NCBI GenBank assembly: GCA_041392785.1 | Contig: JAWKLK010000009.1 | Location: 197,560-261,559, forward strand | Reading direction: 5' to 3' | Length of the DNA stretch: 64,000 nt | Source: OLB9 sp041392785 | GTDB lineage: Bacteria; Bacteroidota; Bacteroidia; Chitinophagales; Saprospiraceae | In this document: piece after piece, positions 17,804 to 27,857 of the stretch | Numbering within the stretch: position 1 is the first letter of the stretch | Layout of the letters: each line of letters begins with the position of its first letter | Notes under the pieces: generated by a model | Told to the model about the DNA's origin: nothing | Databases searched by the model: none | What the model saw: the letters and a program-made list of their open reading frames with translations, nothing else | Made by a program: the position numbers and the translations under genes

Positions 17804-20800
17804 TTATTTATCTGATGAATTTTCTGATGAAGATGCAGTCGCACCAGCATTTGAAGCATCTACAGTTGACTTTAATGCTACGATGGTTTTGGCCATATCT
17901 GCTTGAGCCGAAGCCACAGAAGTCAAAAGATTCTTGAGTGCATCTATTTCTTTTGCTTGGGTGTCGATGATGGCTTGTTGTTCTTGTATAGCTTTAATGG
18001 ACATATAAATCAAAGGAGAATAATTTAATGTTAACATATCTACTTTGTCTCCCCTTTCATTTTTAGTGGATTGCATGTCAACCAGCTCAGGGAAAACTTC
18101 TTGAACTTCTTGTGCAATTAAGCCAATAGATGGTTCAGAAGAAGTTATATATTTATACCTTGAAACCTTTAATTGTAGTATTTTTTGTAATATACTTTCA
18201 AGTGGAAAGATATCTTCTTTTAGTCTTCTATCTGAAGAAACCCCCCAAGTATAACTACTTCCGCTGAGAAATGCATAACTAGAGCTGCCTAATCTTCCCA
18301 TTCTAAATGATGTTGCACCTGCTGGTGCGCCCATATGCCATTGATTAGAGCCGTTTATTAAATCTATTTGATAGTCTCCCCCACTATTTTCAACAATATC
18401 CAATTCATTTGAAGGGTTTGAGTTATTAATACCTACATAATTATTAGCAACTGAGAGAGTTGCGTTTGTACCATTTTGCAAATATATTTTATTCGAAGAA
18501 CCCGTCGAAAGTGTTAAAGAACTACTAACGGTGGAAATACTGTGGCCACCACTTCCTTGCAAAAGTAACATTGGATTAGTTCCATTAATTCTTATTTGAT
18601 TCTCAACTGCAAGTTGGCCACCAACTTTCAATTTAGTGCCAGGTAATGGACTTACACCGATACCAATATCTCCATTTGATTCTCTAATGACAGAATTTGT
18701 TAGACTATTAGAAGCTGAGAACTTAGGAAGATAACCTGTTGTACCGCTTCCTCCTATCCCTCCAGCAGTTAGTGACCTCCAAGTATTGCCGACATATCCT
18801 TCTATATCATTGTTTTGGTACCTAATTGTTCCATTTAATCCTGTTCCTGATCCAACTTTAATTCTACTTGGAAATAAGACAGTAGGGTCTATTCCTCCTG
18901 ATGGAAATGAAACCCCATTGATATTAAGAGGAAAATTTAGTTGTGTACTTATTGATTGATCTTTGAGTATAGTAGATGAACCAATTTTTAAATCACCATT
19001 AGCTTCAAGGGTCATTTTATTTTGTCCTCCAGTAATGAAGTTCAAAGGATGACTTGTTTGAGTACCTATAAGACCGCCGTTGGTATTAGAAGCAAAGGTG
19101 TTATTTACCGTATTTGTTTGAGCAAATATTGATGCTGCCCCTGAATTATTGACATCTCTAACTTCAAAATCTGCTTGAGGCGATGATGTTCCAATACCTA
19201 CAGTTCCAGAATTATAATATATGGAAGCCCCATTTTGGCTCCAAGGGCTACTATTGCCACTTCCACCAGACGATGAAATGGTAAAATTGGGATAACTACC
19301 ACTCACTGTGGTGTTGCCAGCTCCAGTAAGTGTAACCATCTGATCAGGGGCAGTATTAATTATGGTAAAATCACTACCAGATGTAGGATTTACATTAATA
19401 CCGTTGCCAGCGTTTATTGTGATATTGCCTGTACCGCCACCTCCTTGTTCGTCATTGGCTGGCCCCCAAGTACTGCCGTTGTATTTGAGTACTTGCCCAT
19501 TTTGAGCACCCATGGGACTTAAATGAGTAGCATTGATACTATTGTTTAGTAAAGAAATAGGAGTATTGCCCGTACCGTTACCAGTCAATGGTGCATTAAC
19601 TACAGCAGTTTGAGTACCCCAGCCATCACTGCCAGTACCTCCTTGTCCTTGCTCGTCATTTGCTGGAGCCCAGGCACTTCCATTCCATTTGAGTACCTGG
19701 TTATTTTGGGCATTCATACTGGATAAATCAGAACCCATTATGGACTGATCCTGTATATGCATAGAATTAATACTATTATTGGTCAATGTCAACGGATTGC
19801 TATTAGTACCATTTCCAGATAGAGGAGCAATCGCTACAGCAGTTTGTGTACCCCAGCCATCACCGCCAGTTCCACCTTGCCCTTGTTCGTCATTTGCTGG
19901 AGCCCAAGCACTTCCATTCCATTTGAGCACTTGGTTATTTTGGGCATTCATACTGGATAAATCTGTCCCCGATATTGATCCATCCTGGATGTCTATCCCA
20001 GTAATAGTTTGATCTTGTATATGTGTAGTGTTTATACTGTTATCTGAAATAGTTAATGGGTTGCTCGCAGTACCATTTCCCGATAACGGTGCATTAGAAA
20101 CCGTCGTTTGTGTTCCCCAATTATCACCACCTTGCCCTCGTTCGTCATCGGCAGGACCCCAAGCACTACCGTTCCATTTGAGTACCTGCCCATTCTGGGC
20201 ATTCATGTTGGATAAATCTGAACCCATAATAGATCCATTATTGATTTCGTCTGTACCGATTGTATTAGGCTTGATCTGAAGATTGCTAAATGTACCGGAA
20301 ATATCACCGTCAGCTTGATCAGTTTTTGTGACGTCATCTGACTTGTTTTCATCTACATTTGTCCCCAAAGAGATGACGTAGTTGGCACCATTTGGAGATA
20401 CCACTACACCGTTTTGACCCGTGATGTTGACGCTTCCGCCACCACCTCCTCCATTAAATGCATACTGAGCATAAGGCACAGACAATAATTCTGACCTACC
20501 AGCATCTTGCCAGTTATTGCCATTGCCAGATAGATCTATGCGTGTTCGCAGGGAAAGTTCTTTAGTGCCCCATGAGATGTCTTCAAATTTTTTTGGTATA
20601 ATAGTGTCACCTTTACCAATGACAACATTAAATACGCCCAAATCAGATGTCTGCGTGTAATGTATCTCTCGATATTCAATACCTGTACCATTGGTTTCTT
20701 GTATGGTTAGTTCTAAGGCTATGGCTTGGTTGATATATGGCTGATTATTTTGATCACGAGCGACTCCTTGATAATTAAATCCTTGCGCCACTTGTGCAGT

Positions 20801-20854
20801 GAGTAAATTGCTTATGAATAAGAATGCAATTGTTGTAATAACTATATTTTTCAT
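17804..20854 (-). CDS. Large secreted fibre-like protein with Peptidase_S74 intramolecular chaperone domain
   Basis: 1016 residues. A signal peptide (about 1-20, ending LLTAQ) precedes an N-terminal domain (GFNYQGVARDQNNQPY, common in Bacteroidota surface proteins), four imperfect repeats (about 205-480, unit with NQVLKWNGSAW.PANDE), Gly/Ser/Asn-rich beta-helix-like stretches with VGIGTSSPQADFEV, and a C-terminal S74 domain (about 880-950: SSDRRLKEDI, RYKYI, IGLIAQEVQEVFPELV) followed by a helical tail (970-1005). S74 domains in phage tail fibres drive trimer assembly and cleave themselves off before the Ser of SDxRLK. A trimeric surface fibre is therefore likely. Confidence 0.88.
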   Translation of the reverse strand: MKNIVITTIAFLFISNLLTAQVAQGFNYQGVARDQNNQPYINQAIALELTIQETNGTGIEYREIHYTQTSDLGVFNVVIGKGDTIIPKKFEDISWGTKELSLRTRIDLSGNGNNWQDAGRSELLSVPYAQYAFNGGGGGGSVNITGQNGVVVSPNGANYVISLGTNVDENKSDDVTKTDQADGDISGTFSNLQIKPNTIGTDEINNGSIMGSDLSNMNAQNGQVLKWNGSAWGPADDERGQGGDNWGTQTTVSNAPLSGNGTASNPLTISDNSINTTHIQDQTITGIDIQDGSISGTDLSSMNAQNNQVLKWNGSAWAPANDEQGQGGTGGDGWGTQTAVAIAPLSGNGTNSNPLTLTNNSINSMHIQDQSIMGSDLSSMNAQNNQVLKWNGSAWAPANDEQGQGGTGSDGWGTQTAVVNAPLTGNGTGNTPISLLNNSINATHLSPMGAQNGQVLKYNGSTWGPANDEQGGGGTGNITINAGNGINVNPTSGSDFTIINTAPDQMVTLTGAGNTTVSGSYPNFTISSSGGSGNSSPWSQNGASIYYNSGTVGIGTSSPQADFEVRDVNNSGAASIFAQTNTVNNTFASNTNGGLIGTQTSHPLNFITGGQNKMTLEANGDLKIGSSTILKDQSISTQLNFPLNINGVSFPSGGIDPTVLFPSRIKVGSGTGLNGTIRYQNNDIEGYVGNTWRSLTAGGIGGSGTTGYLPKFSASNSLTNSVIRESNGDIGIGVSPLPGTKLKVGGQLAVENQIRINGTNPMLLLQGSGGHSISTVSSSLTLSTGSSNKIYLQNGTNATLSVANNYVGINNSNPSNELDIVENSGGDYQIDLINGSNQWHMGAPAGATSFRMGRLGSSSYAFLSGSSYTWGVSSDRRLKEDIFPLESILQKILQLKVSRYKYITSSEPSIGLIAQEVQEVFPELVDMQSTKNERGDKVDMLTLNYSPLIYMSIKAIQEQQAIIDTQAKEIDALKNLLTSVASAQADMAKTIVALKSTVDASNAGATASSSENSSDK
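19440..20235 (-). repeat. Four imperfect coding repeats in the fibre gene
   Basis: Near-identical blocks of about 80 bases (coding QNNQVLKWNGSAWAPANDEQ or variants) recur at about 19440-19515, 19640-19720, 19880-19960 and 20130-20210, separated by related linkers with SGNGT..NPLT. The spacing is about 240-250 bases between the last three units. Such repeats can recombine and change fibre length. Confidence 0.8.
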
Positions 20855-20875
20855 TATTGATAAATTTTTTGGTGA

Positions 20876-21352
20876 TTAAATTTTAATAAATTTTTTGGAT
20901 TGATATTTTCCATCATCATTGATAAATTTGATAATATATGTTCCCGTCTGCAATCCAGACAAATCCAAGTTTGTTTGAGATAAAATTTCATGATGAACGA
21001 GTAAATTTCTGCCAATTATATCATAAATACTCAAAGAGATGGCATTAGGATAATCATGTTCAATCATCAAATAGTTGGATACAGGATTGGGATAAAAACT
21101 CACGGTGTGTCCATCATCATATTCAAATGTTTCCGTTTTGTAATTGTAAGCTTGATAAAATCCTTGCGTCACATTGATACCATTTTTTAGTTCAGTAACA
21201 GCGATCTCGCCTATAGCCCAATGAACGGTATAATCTTCGAAGTAAATGTCCCCGCCACTCGATATCAAGTATGGAGATACGGATTGACCATGTCCTTTAT
21301 TGTAAATTAACAGAATAAGAACAAACTGTGTAAAAATGATTTTCAAATTCAT
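20876..21352 (-). CDS. Small T9SS type A sorting-domain protein
   Basis: 158 residues. Signal peptide about 1-22 (IFTQFVLILLIYNKGHGQ). A short N-terminal part (SSGGDIYFEDYTVHWAIGEIAV) is of a kind often found in small Bacteroidota surface proteins. The last about 75 residues form a type A sorting domain (VSFYPNPVSNYLMIEH, LSIYDIIGRNLL, LSGLQTGTYIIKF, KKFIKI). It would be exported by the type IX system and cleaved or anchored at the surface. It sits between the CHU_C gene (12 bases upstream) and the fibre gene (21 bases downstream), so all three are likely one transcript. Confidence 0.85.
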   Translation of the reverse strand: MNLKIIFTQFVLILLIYNKGHGQSVSPYLISSGGDIYFEDYTVHWAIGEIAVTELKNGINVTQGFYQAYNYKTETFEYDDGHTVSFYPNPVSNYLMIEHDYPNAISLSIYDIIGRNLLVHHEILSQTNLDLSGLQTGTYIIKFINDDGKYQSKKFIKI

Positions 21353-21364
21353 AATAGAGAAATT

Positions 21365-22687
21365 TTATAAAATGGTTAAAGAAGCGATATATTTTTTTAT
21401 GTCTAATCGGATAGTTTGATAGTTTATGAAAACGGTATATACACCAGGTGTTGCCTTTTGTCCAGAAAAAATACCATCCCAAAGCACCTGTTCTGGCAAT
21501 ATATCTTGCTGCTTAAAGACTACATTTCCGAATCTGTCAAAAATAGACATCTCTTTTATGAGTGTAACATCTGGATCAAAACCAAGCATAAAAGCATCAT
21601 TAATGCCATCATCATTGGGTGTAAAAATATTAGGTGCCACTATACCAAACTTTTTTAACAGCTTTAGATTTGATTCTACTTTGGTTTGACAGCCATCCAT
21701 ATCTGTGAAAGTACCGACAACCTTAACATTGTCTGCTACTTCTGATGCTTTTAAGGAAAGACTTTCTCCGGCTTCAATTATATCACAATTTTCGCATTGC
21801 CATTCGTTATTGACAATTGTGTGGGATGAATTGCTTTGGATAATAATCTCTTCTCCTTGCCGGTATTCATTTTTGTCTGTGTCCAAGTTTACAATAAATG
21901 TTGTTTCAGGTTGGTCGATTTGAATGATCGAATCAATTACACATTTTTGTGCATCCTGGATTTTTAAACTATAAAAGCCGGCATTAAGTCCATTGATAGT
22001 ATAATCTTCAGTTAAAAGGTTATCGTCAAACCATACTTGATATGGCTCCACGCCTCCGTCTATATAATTTAAATCTACAATACCCATCGCTTCATCTTTA
22101 CAAGATATATTGACAATATCAAGATCTAATACAAAATCAGAAGCTGTGATTTGATCTTTCATATTCAAAACACATCCTTCACTGTCTGTTATAGTCACAG
22201 CATATATTCCAGGGAATGCGACCTCTATCGTTTTTGATTGCGCTCCAGTACTCCAGCGTATATTATTGTAATTACCTACTGAAAGCACAGTTTTCTCACC
22301 TTCGCAAAGATGCTTATTGCCCATTATCGAATCTATATTAAATGCTCTGACATTAATTTCTATGGAGATTATACTATCACATCCGTAAATAGTCTTATAT
22401 GTTTCGGTTAGTACAGTATCCTGTGTATAAATTTGACCATTAAAAGTGTCTCCTTTACAAACCTGTAGAGCACTTGCAAAATAGTATATAGGCCTATCCA
22501 CTATTTGTACAAATACATTAGAATCCAAGCCATTCATATCTTTATATTTTATCAAATAGCTACCGGGCTGGCTATACGTAACATCATTGATTATGATATT
22601 CTCACCTTGACATTTGTAGAGAATAGGCTGACATATACAATGTACACAGTTGAAAAGTACTAAAATTGCTAAGATTGGTTTTTTCAT
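21365..22687 (-). CDS. Secreted SprB-repeat / CHU_C gliding-type surface protein
   Basis: 440 residues. Signal peptide about 1-19. Ig-like and SprB-type segments follow: about 85-120 (YGCDSIISIEINV), about 130-165, and about 195-260 (VNISCKDEAMGIVDLNYIDG, PYQVWFDDN, GLNAGFYSLKIQDAQKC). The CHU_C domain is at the C-terminus (about 350-440: GIVAPNIFTPNDDGINDAF, IFDRFGNVVFKQQ, ATPGVYTV). These domains mark T9SS type B cargo. The likely role is adhesion or a gliding-related surface layer (inference). Confidence 0.85.
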   Translation of the reverse strand: MKKPILAILVLFNCVHCICQPILYKCQGENIIINDVTYSQPGSYLIKYKDMNGLDSNVFVQIVDRPIYYFASALQVCKGDTFNGQIYTQDTVLTETYKTIYGCDSIISIEINVRAFNIDSIMGNKHLCEGEKTVLSVGNYNNIRWSTGAQSKTIEVAFPGIYAVTITDSEGCVLNMKDQITASDFVLDLDIVNISCKDEAMGIVDLNYIDGGVEPYQVWFDDNLLTEDYTINGLNAGFYSLKIQDAQKCVIDSIIQIDQPETTFIVNLDTDKNEYRQGEEIIIQSNSSHTIVNNEWQCENCDIIEAGESLSLKASEVADNVKVVGTFTDMDGCQTKVESNLKLLKKFGIVAPNIFTPNDDGINDAFMLGFDPDVTLIKEMSIFDRFGNVVFKQQDILPEQVLWDGIFSGQKATPGVYTVFINYQTIRLDIKKYIASLTIL

Positions 22688-22896
22688 TTTATATTTAAAT
22701 TCAATTATGTTTTGGATATTTTCAATTATTTTATGTCATAAGAGCAGGTTTATGTATAAAATCTTCTTACAAAGATGTAAAATGGATTTTTTGGCACTTA
22801 TTTATATTGGTATTCAGTAAAAGAATCGATGAAAAAAGAATATTTTTTAGATGCATTTGATTTGGTTTTAGAAAGTGGTAATAAATAATTTAGATT

Positions 22897-24810
22897 TTAA
22901 TAAATCCATGGTGGCATTGTTTTAAATGTTGATTTTGACCCATTTCCACAATTAAATCCAGGTTTTAGTACAATTTTATCCATAGATTCGTGATTAGTTA
23001 TTTTGTTATTTATGATAGAACTAGTGTTTATCACACTTGTATTGCAATAATTTCCATCTTCAATTTCTATATTTGTTTGAGTATCCACAACATTGCACGT
23101 ACCAATATAATTAAGTCCTGAGAGAATCAAAGAATAGTCTTGAGTGCCATTTGCAATTGTACCTTCATGCTCTATAGTCAAAATATGTATTGGTTGAACT
23201 TGAATAAATCCCAATTGCTCCACGTTATCTAAATCATTATCCCCTGTTGTAGCATTTGCTGCAGGATTATTTGGATTTAATACAAAAGGCATCGTTGAAC
23301 CAACTCTTATATCTAAATCATTGACCAAATTCGGGGTGGTATTATCTAAAGTCGTTTGTGCCACACCTGCTGGATCCGTGTAACACAGAGTAATTTTAGG
23401 TGAAGCTCCATAATTAAATCTTAATCCGATATTTTGTGTTGAACCATTATATGTGTTTTCAACAATAGTGGCACCGTTATTATTGCTTGCATCTGTTAAA
23501 AGATTTACAGCAGCTAATGTGTTCATTAATCCCCATCCAAACTGGTAATCAGGACCTGGATTGCCCAGATCTGTAGCTGTATGAATTATCAGTCCTTTAA
23601 GCGTGGCACTGAGCATAAAACTACCTGTGCCGAAAAGATCCTCGTAGTGTTCTTGGAGGAGTAAGGCCGAGCCAGCGATGTTTGGTGTAGCCATTGATGT
23701 CCCATTATTTGATTGATGTTCAGTATTAGAACCACTTGTACTACTTAATACAGTCAATCCATTTCCAACAATGTCAGGTTTTATTCTTCCATCATCAGTT
23801 GGGCCTGTGCCAGAAAAATTTGCAATTGAAACACCATCGTCTTGCACTGCACCTACTGTTATGATATTCTTAGCTGTACCAAATGTTGGTATAATATCAT
23901 AGCCATTGTTATGACTGCCATCTGCGTTTGGGTGAATAGTCGCATTATATGTTACATAGCTTGAAGTTCCAGAATTCCTAACTTGGTCTCCATTGCTTGG
24001 TACATCACCATTGTCATTTCCAGCTGATTTAAAAATTGAATAAAAAGGAGCATTAAAAGCTATTTCATCCCAATCTCTTGCAGTTTCATTATATTGACCA
24101 AAATTCCTAGACTCACCAATATTATTAAAAGTGGCACCTCCTCCAAACCACGTAAAATTTGAACATGGTGGACCGTTATCACAACGCCAACCTGAAGCTG
24201 TACCATAAGAATGATTAGATATCAAGAGACCAGCGGAGGCAGCGGTTGCCATTTCATCCACGTCATTATCAGCACCATAAGCTAATATTTGAGCTTGACT
24301 AGCCATACCTTTTGCGGATGAATTAGAAGACCCATCACCTATCAAAGTGCCTGCTACATGAGTAGCATGGTCAGCAACAGAAGAGGTTCCATCTTGTACA
24401 ATGACTCTTTGGGTACCAGCTGTTACCAAATTAAAATGTGTGACTAGAGGAACGTCAGGACCTGCTTCCCACAATCCAACATTAAAGCCATTCCCATCCA
24501 AACTTAAGCCTGAGCTTCCTCCATTATTTACATCATCAGTATTGGTAATTGATGCAGCAGTTGTATTCGTATGATCGATATATATCGGATTACCATATTT
24601 GTCTATACCAAATAAATTCTTTATTGTCCATTCTTTCTCTTTTGCAACCTTTAATGCTTCATTGTAATTTTCATAATATTCAGCACTTTTTCTATTAGCA
24701 AAATCTAATAAAAAAGCTCTATTTGTTTTTGAGAATATTTTTGATTTATCAATTTGAGAAAAGCAGAGATTGGGCAATATCAGACCAATTAATAAGATTA
24801 TCTGTTTCAT
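22897..24810 (-). CDS. Secreted subtilisin-like (S8) serine peptidase
   Basis: 637 residues from ATG 24808-24810 (MKQIILLIGLILPNLCFSQ, a clean signal peptide); an earlier in-frame Met at 24828 would overlap the upstream fibre gene by 14 bases. The S8 motifs are His151 (DHATHVAGTL), Asn265 (FKSAGNDNG, oxyanion hole) and Ser372 (NNGTSMATPN). At the place of the catalytic Asp the sequence reads VGLWEAG, with Glu115, which is unusual. The C-terminus (about 575-637, DKIVLKPGFNCGNGS) resembles the short beta repeat found at the end of many Bacteroidota secreted proteins. Probably a surface protease expressed with the fibre gene. Confidence 0.85.
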   Translation of the reverse strand: MKQIILLIGLILPNLCFSQIDKSKIFSKTNRAFLLDFANRKSAEYYENYNEALKVAKEKEWTIKNLFGIDKYGNPIYIDHTNTTAASITNTDDVNNGGSSGLSLDGNGFNVGLWEAGPDVPLVTHFNLVTAGTQRVIVQDGTSSVADHATHVAGTLIGDGSSNSSAKGMASQAQILAYGADNDVDEMATAASAGLLISNHSYGTASGWRCDNGPPCSNFTWFGGGATFNNIGESRNFGQYNETARDWDEIAFNAPFYSIFKSAGNDNGDVPSNGDQVRNSGTSSYVTYNATIHPNADGSHNNGYDIIPTFGTAKNIITVGAVQDDGVSIANFSGTGPTDDGRIKPDIVGNGLTVLSSTSGSNTEHQSNNGTSMATPNIAGSALLLQEHYEDLFGTGSFMLSATLKGLIIHTATDLGNPGPDYQFGWGLMNTLAAVNLLTDASNNNGATIVENTYNGSTQNIGLRFNYGASPKITLCYTDPAGVAQTTLDNTTPNLVNDLDIRVGSTMPFVLNPNNPAANATTGDNDLDNVEQLGFIQVQPIHILTIEHEGTIANGTQDYSLILSGLNYIGTCNVVDTQTNIEIEDGNYCNTSVINTSSIINNKITNHESMDKIVLKPGFNCGNGSKSTFKTMPPWIY

Positions 24811-24814
24811 AAGA

Positions 24815-27304
24815 TTACTTATTTTCAAGATTTGATAATCTACGCTTCATTTCATTGTTTTCTTCTTCCATCCTTATTAAATGCAGCGTAAGTTCCTCTA
24901 CTTTTTCCATAAGGATTTTGTTCATTTGCCCTAATGAGATTCCATCTGCTTCAACTTCTGATGCGCTTGGCACATTAGGTAAATGACCATTTTCTTCAAT
25001 AAAAGTTTTTACTTCATCTAAAGGCTTTAAATCATAATCCTTCTTAAAAACATAATCTGGCCAATCTCCACTAACATCTATTACTATTTCTTCAAAAATT
25101 CCTTTTCCGTCCACTGAAAGCATATAGCCAGATGGCAAAGCTGCTGTCCCTACTCTCAATGCTCCATTGCTTTGAACAGAAAATACATGATTGGTGCCAT
25201 TGTTACATTCAATGATTTGAGAATTTAATACGGAGCCTGCACCAACTGCTAAATTGAGTAAATCCCCATTTAAACTTAAATCCCCAGTTGTAAAATCAAC
25301 CGTTTCGGTTAACGAGCCATCTCCTACTAAATGCAAACGAGAAGTAGGATTTATTGTTCCAACCCCGAGATTTCCACCACTATTTTGAAATAATGAGCTA
25401 GAGCCCAAAACCGATCCCGTATTTGAATTACTAGCATGGAACGTAAGATAGCCTTCTGATGAATTCATAAGAATATTAGGTGATGTAATGTCTTTCCAAG
25501 AACCACCAACGTATGCATTAATTGATGCTGGATACTCAGAAGTTCCTGGAGAATATGAAATTGTTCCTTCTGTCCCGCTTGAAGCAGTTCCGACTTTAAT
25601 ACCACCACTTACATCTAATTTTTGACTTGGAGACGTAGTCCCAATTCCTACATTATTGCCAGAATTGCCATTAAGGTAAATATGATCGTTTGAATTTATA
25701 TAAATGTCTCCTCCTATCTCACTATTGCTTAGAACGGTATTTATTCCATTGTAATACAAACTGGATTTTGTGACTCCACTTTCTTGGAACTTAATTTCAG
25801 AAGCACCACTTGCTGTTACGTTATTCATAACTACATCATTGTTAGTAATGACATCACCGCTTGCCTGGATATTGCCACTGACGTCTAATTTCTGACTAGG
25901 GCTTGTCGTCCCTACTCCCACATTGCCCGCATTATAATATATATCCTGACTTCCATTGTCCGTCCAAAGTGATGAGCCACCACCGCCACTAGTAGGTATG
26001 GTTACGGAACCTCCACCATTAGTTAGAGAGAGAATATTACCATTGATTCCAAGTTGTTGGATTTCGTTAGTATCATCAGTATCTCCATCAAGATTATTGG
26101 TCAGACTTTTCCATGCAGTGCCATCATATCCTTCGAGGTCATTGTTATTGTATCGGATCGTTCCTTCTTGATGTGTACCTAGTACAGAATTACCAATTTC
26201 TATGCCTCTGTTAGCCCTTAATCGCCCATTAAAATATCCCGCAAAAATATTAGACCTTGATGGAGCAGAAGAATACATACCATATACTGTTGCTGTCGAA
26301 GATGCTAATAATGTATCAGGAATTTCAACATAATTTCCATAAAGTGTACCCCCTGCAAGATTTTCAAGACTAGGTATTCTAAAGTAGTATCCATAATGAT
26401 CTCCCTGTTTAGCATTAGCAAAATTGATTTCATTTTTAATGCCATATATTGTGCTAGTTCCTCCATTTGAAAACAAGACATTTGAAATCCCCAACACAGG
26501 AAATGCGGCTTGTTTCGCTATATTTTCTTGTAGTAAAAAATTCCTAATACCGTATACATAGTCGTTGGTACTATTATCAACCACTGCATTATCTAAACCA
26601 AATACTTCACGATTAAGGCCTGTATTATTGTGCGTAATGCTTGACCTAATCCCAGTTTTTCCGTTAGTGCCTGTTGTGTTGAAGTTTGACTGAATACCAT
26701 ATACCATTGTTCCGGTAGTATTTTGCATATCCACTTTCAGTCCATTTGTCTGTGTTGTGCCGACCACTTCCATTTTATTAAAGAAATTGACATCCATTTG
26801 TCCAGAAGATATTAGCACATTTTTGTCATATCGAATGCCATCGTTTCCATTGGTATCATCATACCATTTACTACTGCCTCCAAAGGGTACCCAACTCAAC
26901 CCATTGTAACCCATAAATAAACTGTCTTGTGTAAACTTAATAGCTCCTAGTGTATTTGTGGTTGTATTTCCCAATACTGCGGCACCGTTGATATGAAGTC
27001 GTTCTGTCAGGCCTAATGTCAGCCCCAATCCTATTCTGCCATTATTGCTTATATAAATGTTAGAACTTCCATTGGTAATAAAGTGCATTGGATGGTTAGT
27101 AGTAGTACCAAAAAATACCTGATCTCCATTTGCCCATGCTTCTAAGATAGAAAGACCACCTGCTCTCTGTATTTTTAGACCTTGACCTGTAGTACCGAAA
27201 ATGGTCAATGGTCGATCAGGTGTGGCAGTATTTATGCCCACATTTTGCCCAAATAAATATATAGGCGCTACTAGGAATAAAATTAAGATGGTCAATTGTT
27301 TCAT
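24815..27304 (-). CDS. Large secreted fibre-like protein with C-terminal coiled coil
   Basis: 829 residues. Signal peptide about 1-19 (ILFLVAPIYLFGQ), then NVGINTATPDRPLTIFG and repeated segments of the NVGIGTTSPSQKLDVSG type (about 460-485 and 555-575), interspersed with beta-rich spacers. Near the C-terminus is LPNVPSASEVEADGISLGQMN, then a heptad coiled coil (about 780-829, VEELTLHLIRMEEENNEMKRR). This end is typical of Bacteroidota fibre-like proteins and suggests trimerisation, but no S74 motif is present here. It starts the fibre-protease pair, directly downstream of a LytTR regulator gene. Confidence 0.82.
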   Translation of the reverse strand: MKQLTILILFLVAPIYLFGQNVGINTATPDRPLTIFGTTGQGLKIQRAGGLSILEAWANGDQVFFGTTTNHPMHFITNGSSNIYISNNGRIGLGLTLGLTERLHINGAAVLGNTTTNTLGAIKFTQDSLFMGYNGLSWVPFGGSSKWYDDTNGNDGIRYDKNVLISSGQMDVNFFNKMEVVGTTQTNGLKVDMQNTTGTMVYGIQSNFNTTGTNGKTGIRSSITHNNTGLNREVFGLDNAVVDNSTNDYVYGIRNFLLQENIAKQAAFPVLGISNVLFSNGGTSTIYGIKNEINFANAKQGDHYGYYFRIPSLENLAGGTLYGNYVEIPDTLLASSTATVYGMYSSAPSRSNIFAGYFNGRLRANRGIEIGNSVLGTHQEGTIRYNNNDLEGYDGTAWKSLTNNLDGDTDDTNEIQQLGINGNILSLTNGGGSVTIPTSGGGGSSLWTDNGSQDIYYNAGNVGVGTTSPSQKLDVSGNIQASGDVITNNDVVMNNVTASGASEIKFQESGVTKSSLYYNGINTVLSNSEIGGDIYINSNDHIYLNGNSGNNVGIGTTSPSQKLDVSGGIKVGTASSGTEGTISYSPGTSEYPASINAYVGGSWKDITSPNILMNSSEGYLTFHASNSNTGSVLGSSSLFQNSGGNLGVGTINPTSRLHLVGDGSLTETVDFTTGDLSLNGDLLNLAVGAGSVLNSQIIECNNGTNHVFSVQSNGALRVGTAALPSGYMLSVDGKGIFEEIVIDVSGDWPDYVFKKDYDLKPLDEVKTFIEENGHLPNVPSASEVEADGISLGQMNKILMEKVEELTLHLIRMEEENNEMKRRLSNLENK

Positions 27305-27327
27305 AATGAATTGATTATTAAGGTAAA

Positions 27328-27663
27328 TTAATTAATGAATAAGGTCTTTTTTATAATTGCCATTTTCCTTCTGGCTATTGGCATAAAAATTTCATCACCT
27401 AAAGCCATAGTTTTATTACAGTAGTCTATGTGAACAATTTTTGATGTATTTATAAGATACTTATGGTGGCATCTCATGAAGACTGGATTAGATATCTTTT
27501 CTTCCCAATATTTTAGAGTTTTAGATGTCCATATTTCACACTTTCCATGTACTATGACCGTGTAATTGGATTCTGCTTTTAGATAAGATATTTCGCTTAA
27601 ATGGATCAGTTTGGATATTTTTCCATTTTTTACTGCGATAAACTCAGGTGCATAAACATTCAT
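27328..27663 (-). CDS. LytTR-type DNA-binding regulator without receiver domain
   Basis: 111 residues made almost only of a LytTR domain: ISYLKAESNYTVIVHGKCEIW, LKYWEEKISNPVFMRCHHKYLIN, IVHIDYCNKTMALGDEIFMPIARRKM. Stand-alone LytTR proteins bind direct-repeat operators; how this one is controlled is not clear since no receiver domain is present. It lies 23 bases upstream of the fibre gene on the same strand and 194 bases downstream of a second LytTR-only gene, so it may regulate the surface cluster (inference). Confidence 0.87.
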   Translation of the reverse strand: MNVYAPEFIAVKNGKISKLIHLSEISYLKAESNYTVIVHGKCEIWTSKTLKYWEEKISNPVFMRCHHKYLINTSKIVHIDYCNKTMALGDEIFMPIARRKMAIIKKTLFIN

Positions 27664-27857
27664 AATTTTTTATTTTATTATTGCTGACTTAATACCCATT
27701 CCATTCTCAAATATCATTATCATATACCTTCACCTTTATTGCTTTTTGATGACGGCTACCATATTTTTGATAACCATATTGATTTTTGATTTAAATGATT
27801 TTATAGTATAGTATCCTGTGCTTATTAAATGTTACCCCCTTATCTGATTTTAAATGA

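Noticed and set aside
19440..20235. Regular repeats as a CRISPR array
   Set aside because: The repeats are long, imperfect and coding within one large frame; no cas genes are present.
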